Source: an uncultured Paracoccaceae bacterium (GTDB lineage: Bacteria > Pseudomonadota > Alphaproteobacteria > Rhodobacterales > Rhodobacteraceae). Taken from it: a DNA stretch of 64,000 nt. How positions within the stretch are numbered: the first letter of the stretch is position 1; the number at the start of each line of letters is the position of its first letter. Location of the stretch: assembly GCA_947489325.1 (NCBI GenBank), contig CANLDA010000004.1, forward strand, positions 1 to 64,000, in the 5' to 3' direction. The notes under the pieces are model-generated. The model ran no database searches. It saw only the letters and a list, made by a program, of their open reading frames with translations, and was not told the DNA's origin. Made by a program: the position numbers and the translations under genes. This document shows positions 60,355 to 64,000 of this stretch, one piece after another.

Positions 60355-60966
60355 ATGAACGGCGCGCGCAAATATCGAAACATGACTGTCGGTCTGCTTG
60401 GGGGGTCGTTTGATCCACCTCACGCAGGGCATGTGCATATCACACGAGAGGCGCTGAAACGATTTGGGCTTGATCAGGTGTGGTGGTTGGTTAGCCCGGG
60501 AAATCCCTTGAAAGAAGACGCGCCGGCGCGGCTTGAGCGGCGCATGGCGGCGGCGCACGCAATCATGCAGCATCCGCGTGTGCGCATCAGTGATTTTGAG
60601 GCACGGGCAGGCACGCGCTATACGGCGCAGACGATTGTTGAATTGCAGGCGACTTATCCGGGAGTGCGGTTCGTGTGGCTAATGGGTGCGGATAACCTCA
60701 ACCAGTTTCACAAATGGAAAGACTGGCGCGAGATCATGGCGCGGGTGCCTGTGGGCATTCTGGCACGTCCCAAGGAACGTACACGTGCACGCACCGCACG
60801 GGCGGCGCGGGTGTTTCGGGCAGCACGCATAGAGGCCCCGCAAAGTCATCTGCTCGCGCGTATGTCGGCCCCTGCGTGGTGTTTTCTGAACGTCCCGATG
60901 AGCGATCAAAGCTCGACCAAACTGCGCCGCAGTGGGCAGTGGATCAAAGAAGACACTGGAACGTGA
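60355..60966 (+). CDS. nadD: nicotinate-nucleotide adenylyltransferase
   Basis: 203 residues, nucleotidyltransferase of the HxGH type converting nicotinate mononucleotide to Na[20 protein letters not shown] is the ATP site; [30 protein letters not shown] and [11 protein letters not shown] (ISSTxLR-type) are all family motifs. The product is the substrate of NadE encoded 19 kb upstream. An alternative start at 60382 (MTVGLLGG) would shorten it by nine residues. The usual rsfS-rlmH partners are absent here; dacB follows after 69 bases. Confidence 0.94.
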   Translation: MNGARKYRNMTVGLLGGSFDPPHAGHVHITREALKRFGLDQVWWLVSPGNPLKEDAPARLERRMAAAHAIMQHPRVRISDFEARAGTRYTAQTIVELQATYPGVRFVWLMGADNLNQFHKWKDWREIMARVPVGILARPKERTRARTARAARVFRAARIEAPQSHLLARMSAPAWCFLNVPMSDQSSTKLRRSGQWIKEDTGT

Positions 60967-61035
60967 TCTGCCGATTGTTGGTGACTGCAAATCAGCGGCT
61001 TGAGTGTTGCAAAAAGACAGGTCTATTGTCAGCCT

Positions 61036-62523
61036 ATGTTTAATCGAATTTCACGGCGTTTCTTTTTGGGTGGTGTGGCCTCGTTGGCAGGTGGTGCAGT
61101 TCAGGCGGGTGCGCCGGGAGTGTCTTTGCGTCCTCAATTGCGCCCCAATGGGTTAGCGACGGACCCCGGTGCGGGGCCGCTGATTTCCAAATCAGGTCTG
61201 AGTGGAAAGATCAGCTTTGCGGTTGCGGATGTGACCGGTGGCGAAGTTCTGGAAGCTCATGCCCCCCTTGCGATGCTGCCTCCGGCCAGTGTGACCAAAG
61301 TCGTGACCGCGCTTTATGCGCTGGATACATTGGGGGACACGCATAGGTTTACCACTAAGTTGGTTGCAACAGGACCTGTTCAAAATGGGCGTTTGGATGG
61401 GGACTTGGTGCTTGTCGGTGGGGGGGATCCAACCCTTGATACCAATGGTCTGGCAATTTTGGCGGCGCGCCTAAAGGCCGCTGGCGTTCACGAAGTGCGT
61501 GGCAGGTTCCTTGTTTGGGGTGGCGCGCTACCTTTTGCCAAGGAAATTGATCCCGATCAGCCAGATCATGTGGGATATAACCCCGCGGTTTCTGGGATTT
61601 GCCTGAACTACAACCGGGTGCATTTTGAATGGAAGCCGGGTGCCAATGGGTTTGCTGTGACAATGGATGCCCGAAGCAGCAAATATCGCCCGGAGGTGCA
61701 GGTTGCTGCGATGAAAGTCGTGACCAGAAAGTCGCCCGTCTATACCTATGAAGATCGCGCCGGACGGGATCAATGGACCGTGGCGCAGGGGGCTTTGGGC
61801 AAGGGCGGCGCGCGGTGGTTGCCAGTGCGCAAACCCGAAATTTATGTGGGCGAGGTGTTTCAAACTCTCGCACGGGCGCATGGGATTGTGTTGAAGACGC
61901 CCAAGATGGTGCAAAAACGTGCGTTGGGCACACCGCTTGTCAGCCTTGAAAGTGCCCCTTTGATTGAAATCCTGCGAGGCATGTTGAAATATTCCACCAA
62001 TATCACGGCAGAGATGGTGGGGTTGTCAGCGACGGCGCGACGTGGGGTGGCGGTCAACTCCCTGAAGGCGTCGGCACAAGAAATGAGCCGTTGGGGACGT
62101 GAACAGCTTGGTATGAAAAATTTACAACTTGTGGATCATTCCGGGCTTGGGGATGCATCCCGCATGCGTGTGGATGAGCTCCTGCATGTATTGGTGCAAT
62201 CTGCGCGTCACAAGATGCTTATGCCGATTATGAAAGAGGTGTCATTGCGCCACGAAAATGGCGCCGTAAACCGACAACATCCCATCAAGGTGCACGCAAA
62301 AACCGGAACATTGCATTTTGTCAGTGCTCTGGCTGGCTATGCCACAAGTCCGGGCGGCAAGCCGTTGGCTTTTGCGATATTAACGGCGGATACAGAGACA
62401 CGTCGCAAGACGCGCAACAAATTTGGCGACCGTCCCAGAGGCGCGCGCACGTGGAACCGACGATCCAAGACCCTTCAGCAAAAGCTGATTGAGCGCTGGT
62501 CGCGGATCGTTGACACGTCCTAA
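61036..62523 (+). CDS. dacB: D-alanyl-D-alanine carboxypeptidase/endopeptidase (PBP4 type)
   Basis: 495 residues, peptidase family S13. SxxK is in PPASVTKVVTALYA, SxN in LKYSTNITAEMVG and KTG in VHAKTGTLHFVSALAGY. The DacB-specific insert with LVGGGDPTLDT lies between the first two. It trims or cuts peptidoglycan cross-links in the periplasm. The N-terminus NRISRRFFLGGVASLAGG has a twin-arginine-like SRRFFLG, so export may be by Tat rather than Sec, which is unusual for this family. An in-frame upstream start would put 12 more residues ahead of it. Confidence 0.93.
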   Translation: MFNRISRRFFLGGVASLAGGAVQAGAPGVSLRPQLRPNGLATDPGAGPLISKSGLSGKISFAVADVTGGEVLEAHAPLAMLPPASVTKVVTALYALDTLGDTHRFTTKLVATGPVQNGRLDGDLVLVGGGDPTLDTNGLAILAARLKAAGVHEVRGRFLVWGGALPFAKEIDPDQPDHVGYNPAVSGICLNYNRVHFEWKPGANGFAVTMDARSSKYRPEVQVAAMKVVTRKSPVYTYEDRAGRDQWTVAQGALGKGGARWLPVRKPEIYVGEVFQTLARAHGIVLKTPKMVQKRALGTPLVSLESAPLIEILRGMLKYSTNITAEMVGLSATARRGVAVNSLKASAQEMSRWGREQLGMKNLQLVDHSGLGDASRMRVDELLHVLVQSARHKMLMPIMKEVSLRHENGAVNRQHPIKVHAKTGTLHFVSALAGYATSPGGKPLAFAILTADTETRRKTRNKFGDRPRGARTWNRRSKTLQQKLIERWSRIVDTS

Positions 62524-62631
62524 TTCTGCCCGCGCCCATTTTCATACTGGATTATTGCACAGGAACATTTCACGGTAGCACCATTGCAGGGCCGCAAACT
62601 GTGGCGTTTTCGGCAAAAAAGGGCGTTTACC

Positions 62632-63633
62632 ATGACAGTGAAGTTGAAAACCCAAGACGCGCGCAAATTGATCCATGATGCCCTAGTGAACAGCGGTACA
62701 TCAGTTCAGAACGCCCAGTATTTCACAGAAGCGATCCTAGATACTGAATTATCGGGCCTCGAGGGGCACGGGTTTTTCTGGCTGCAATATTACTGTGATC
62801 ATTTGCTCAGCGGCAAAGTGGATGGCAAGGTCGTGCCACAAGTCGAGGCGTTGTCGGAAACCAGTTTTCGCGTGAATGCAGGGCATGGGTTCGCGCATCC
62901 GGCGATTGAAGCGGGATTTAAGCGTCTTATTCCTGCAGCTCGATCGCATGGGGTGGCAGCCATGGGGGTGTATAATTCCTACAGTGCCGCAACGCTTGGG
63001 TTTCATACAGGCACGCTTGCGCAGGCGGGGCTGTTGGCATTGGGCGCAACGAATGCGATGCCGACTGTGGCACCGATTGGCGGCCACACACCAATCATTG
63101 GAACCAATCCGATTTCATTTGCCGTACCAGCACCAGAGGGAAAGATCGCCTTTTTGGTGGACCAATCTGCAACACAGGTGGCATGGACTGCGGTAAAACG
63201 CGCGGCGGAAAACGGTGAGGAAATACCATTGGGGTGGGCGCTTGATCCAGAGGGGTATCCAACAACGGATCCTCATGCCGGGCTGGATGGGTCTATGGTC
63301 CCGGCTGGGGGTGTCAAAGGATTTGGCATTGGATTACTGGTAGAGGTTCTGAGTGCGGCACTTGCTGGGGGAAGGTTAGGTCCGGATCAAGGGTCTTTTA
63401 CTGAACAGGATGGTAAGCCTATTGATAATGGACAATTTTTCATAGCTTTTGATCCTGAAAAATTTTCGGGCGGCACGTTTGATACCACGATCTCTGCGAT
63501 GGTGGCATCCATTACAGAACAGGAAGGTGCACGTTTGCCAAACGCGCGACGCGAGGCAAACAAGCTGCGATTGACGCGCGAGGGGATGCCCATTGAAGAC
63601 GATCTATACGCACGCCTGAAAGGGTTTACATGA
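62632..63633 (+). CDS. Ldh/MDH2-family NAD(P)H oxidoreductase (second in window)
   Basis: 333 residues. DTELSGLEGHGFFWLQYYCDHL, APIGGHTPIIGTNPISFAVP and PAGGVKGFGIGLLVEVL place it in the same family as the gene at 33016, but it is a distinct paralogue. Family members reduce 2-oxo acids, sulfolactate precursors or cyclic imines. The start MTVKLKTQDAR follows AAAAAAGGG at a rather long distance; the open frame extends 16 codons upstream. The ATGA overlap with the following kinase-like gene shows the two act together. Confidence 0.85.
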   Translation: MTVKLKTQDARKLIHDALVNSGTSVQNAQYFTEAILDTELSGLEGHGFFWLQYYCDHLLSGKVDGKVVPQVEALSETSFRVNAGHGFAHPAIEAGFKRLIPAARSHGVAAMGVYNSYSAATLGFHTGTLAQAGLLALGATNAMPTVAPIGGHTPIIGTNPISFAVPAPEGKIAFLVDQSATQVAWTAVKRAAENGEEIPLGWALDPEGYPTTDPHAGLDGSMVPAGGVKGFGIGLLVEVLSAALAGGRLGPDQGSFTEQDGKPIDNGQFFIAFDPEKFSGGTFDTTISAMVASITEQEGARLPNARREANKLRLTREGMPIEDDLYARLKGFT

Positions 63634-64000
63634 CCAAGGCTGCCCTGCACCAATTCCTTGAAAGTGTGGGGTTGGCGGATCCGCAGGCGCAGTTTCACAA
63701 GTTGAAAGGCGGATACCTCAATTCGGTTTGGCGTGTGGATACAGGTGATCAGAAATTGGTTGCCAAAGAATTTGCCACCCCGATGAGCGGCACGTTGTTT
63801 CCCAACTTACCAGAGGATGAGGCGCGTGCGTTGCGTGTGCTGAGCGGTCTTGGTGTAGCCCCTGATTTCGTAGGGTTTTGGCCGGAGGCTGCGCTGCTGG
63901 TCTATAGCTATGTCGAAGGTGCGATGTGGGACGGTGACATGCAGAGCGTGGCGCAGTTATTGTTACGCAAAGATGTGGCTGATCCGGCCGGATTTCGCAC
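63630..64000 (+). CDS. kinase-like phosphotransferase (APH/choline-kinase fold), 3' end outside window
   Basis: The first 123 codons are present and the gene runs off the window. The N-lobe is recognisable: KLKGGYLNSVWRVDTGDQKL, then VAKEF with the ATP-binding lysine, as in aminoglycoside/choline/homoserine kinase-like enzymes. LPEDEARALRVLSGLGVAPD and LLVYSYVEGAMW, the hinge region, fit the same fold. The catalytic loop lies beyond the window end. It starts inside the stop of the Ldh-type gene, so a dehydrogenase-kinase pair acting on one small substrate is likely; the substrate is unknown. Confidence 0.75.
   Translation, partial: MTKAALHQFLESVGLADPQAQFHKLKGGYLNSVWRVDTGDQKLVAKEFATPMSGTLFPNLPEDEARALRVLSGLGVAPDFVGFWPEAALLVYSYVEGAMWDGDMQSVAQLLLRKDVADPAGFR

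Overview
The window reads as chromosomal DNA of a marine-type alphaproteobacterium, most likely Rhodobacteraceae (Roseobacter group). Supporting signs are an adrenodoxin-type [2Fe-2S] ferredoxin, the carboxyspermidine route to spermidine, MttB-family and Rieske enzymes typical of roseobacters, tightly overlapping operons (ATGA and TGATG junctions), and a dispersed hairpin plus CCCCAGGATATTT element of the kind seen between Rhodobacterales genes. Species cannot be fixed from sequence alone. I found no rRNA, tRNA, CRISPR array, prophage or insertion sequence.

Layout. 1-4.5 kb: 3' end of tuf, a lipoprotein, a ferredoxin, purD and xseA. 4.5-6.1 kb: a periplasmic orphan and a decayed ABC-2 exporter (two pseudogenes partly fused by deletion). 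6.2-16.6 kb: housekeeping (S49 peptidase, Ca/Na antiporter, uvrC, pgsA, moaDE, an OmpA-domain protein, ubiA, rsmE, an HpcH-type aldolase). 16.9-22.2 kb: a polyamine locus, speA, carboxynorspermidine dehydrogenase, nspC and speB, which together can make spermidine from arginine without SAM decarboxylase. 23.2-35.4 kb: a nine-gene catabolic cluster (two Rieske oxygenases, a LeuB-like dehydrogenase, GMC oxidoreductase, ThDP enzyme, aldehyde dehydrogenase, MttB-like methyltransferase, Ldh-type dehydrogenase, MmgE/PrpD). This is the best candidate for an undescribed pathway.

35.4-39.6 kb: leuA preceded by a leader peptide with four consecutive Leu codons, two AT-rich orphan genes (one resembling Imm45 immunity proteins) and a secreted MORN-repeat protein. 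39.8-54.7 kb: nadE and a cold-shock gene, then a reductive pyrimidine degradation locus (preT, preA, an EamA transporter, two RutR-like TetR regulators, a carbamoylase, an unknown gene, dihydropyrimidinase, a cupin, and an NMT1/THI5-type ABC importer with two permeases). Two TGACC/GGTCA palindromes resembling RutR operators lie ahead of the carbamoylase. 54.7-64 kb: trxC, a geranylgeranyl-reductase-family flavoprotein, a thioesterase, ettA, a DUF2059 protein, nadD, a PBP4-type carboxypeptidase with a Tat-like signal, and a second Ldh-type dehydrogenase coupled to a kinase-like gene cut by the window end.

The catabolic and pyrimidine loci look like scavenging functions for dissolved organic nitrogen. 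The rest is core metabolism. All functional names rest on motif recognition by eye, without database searches.
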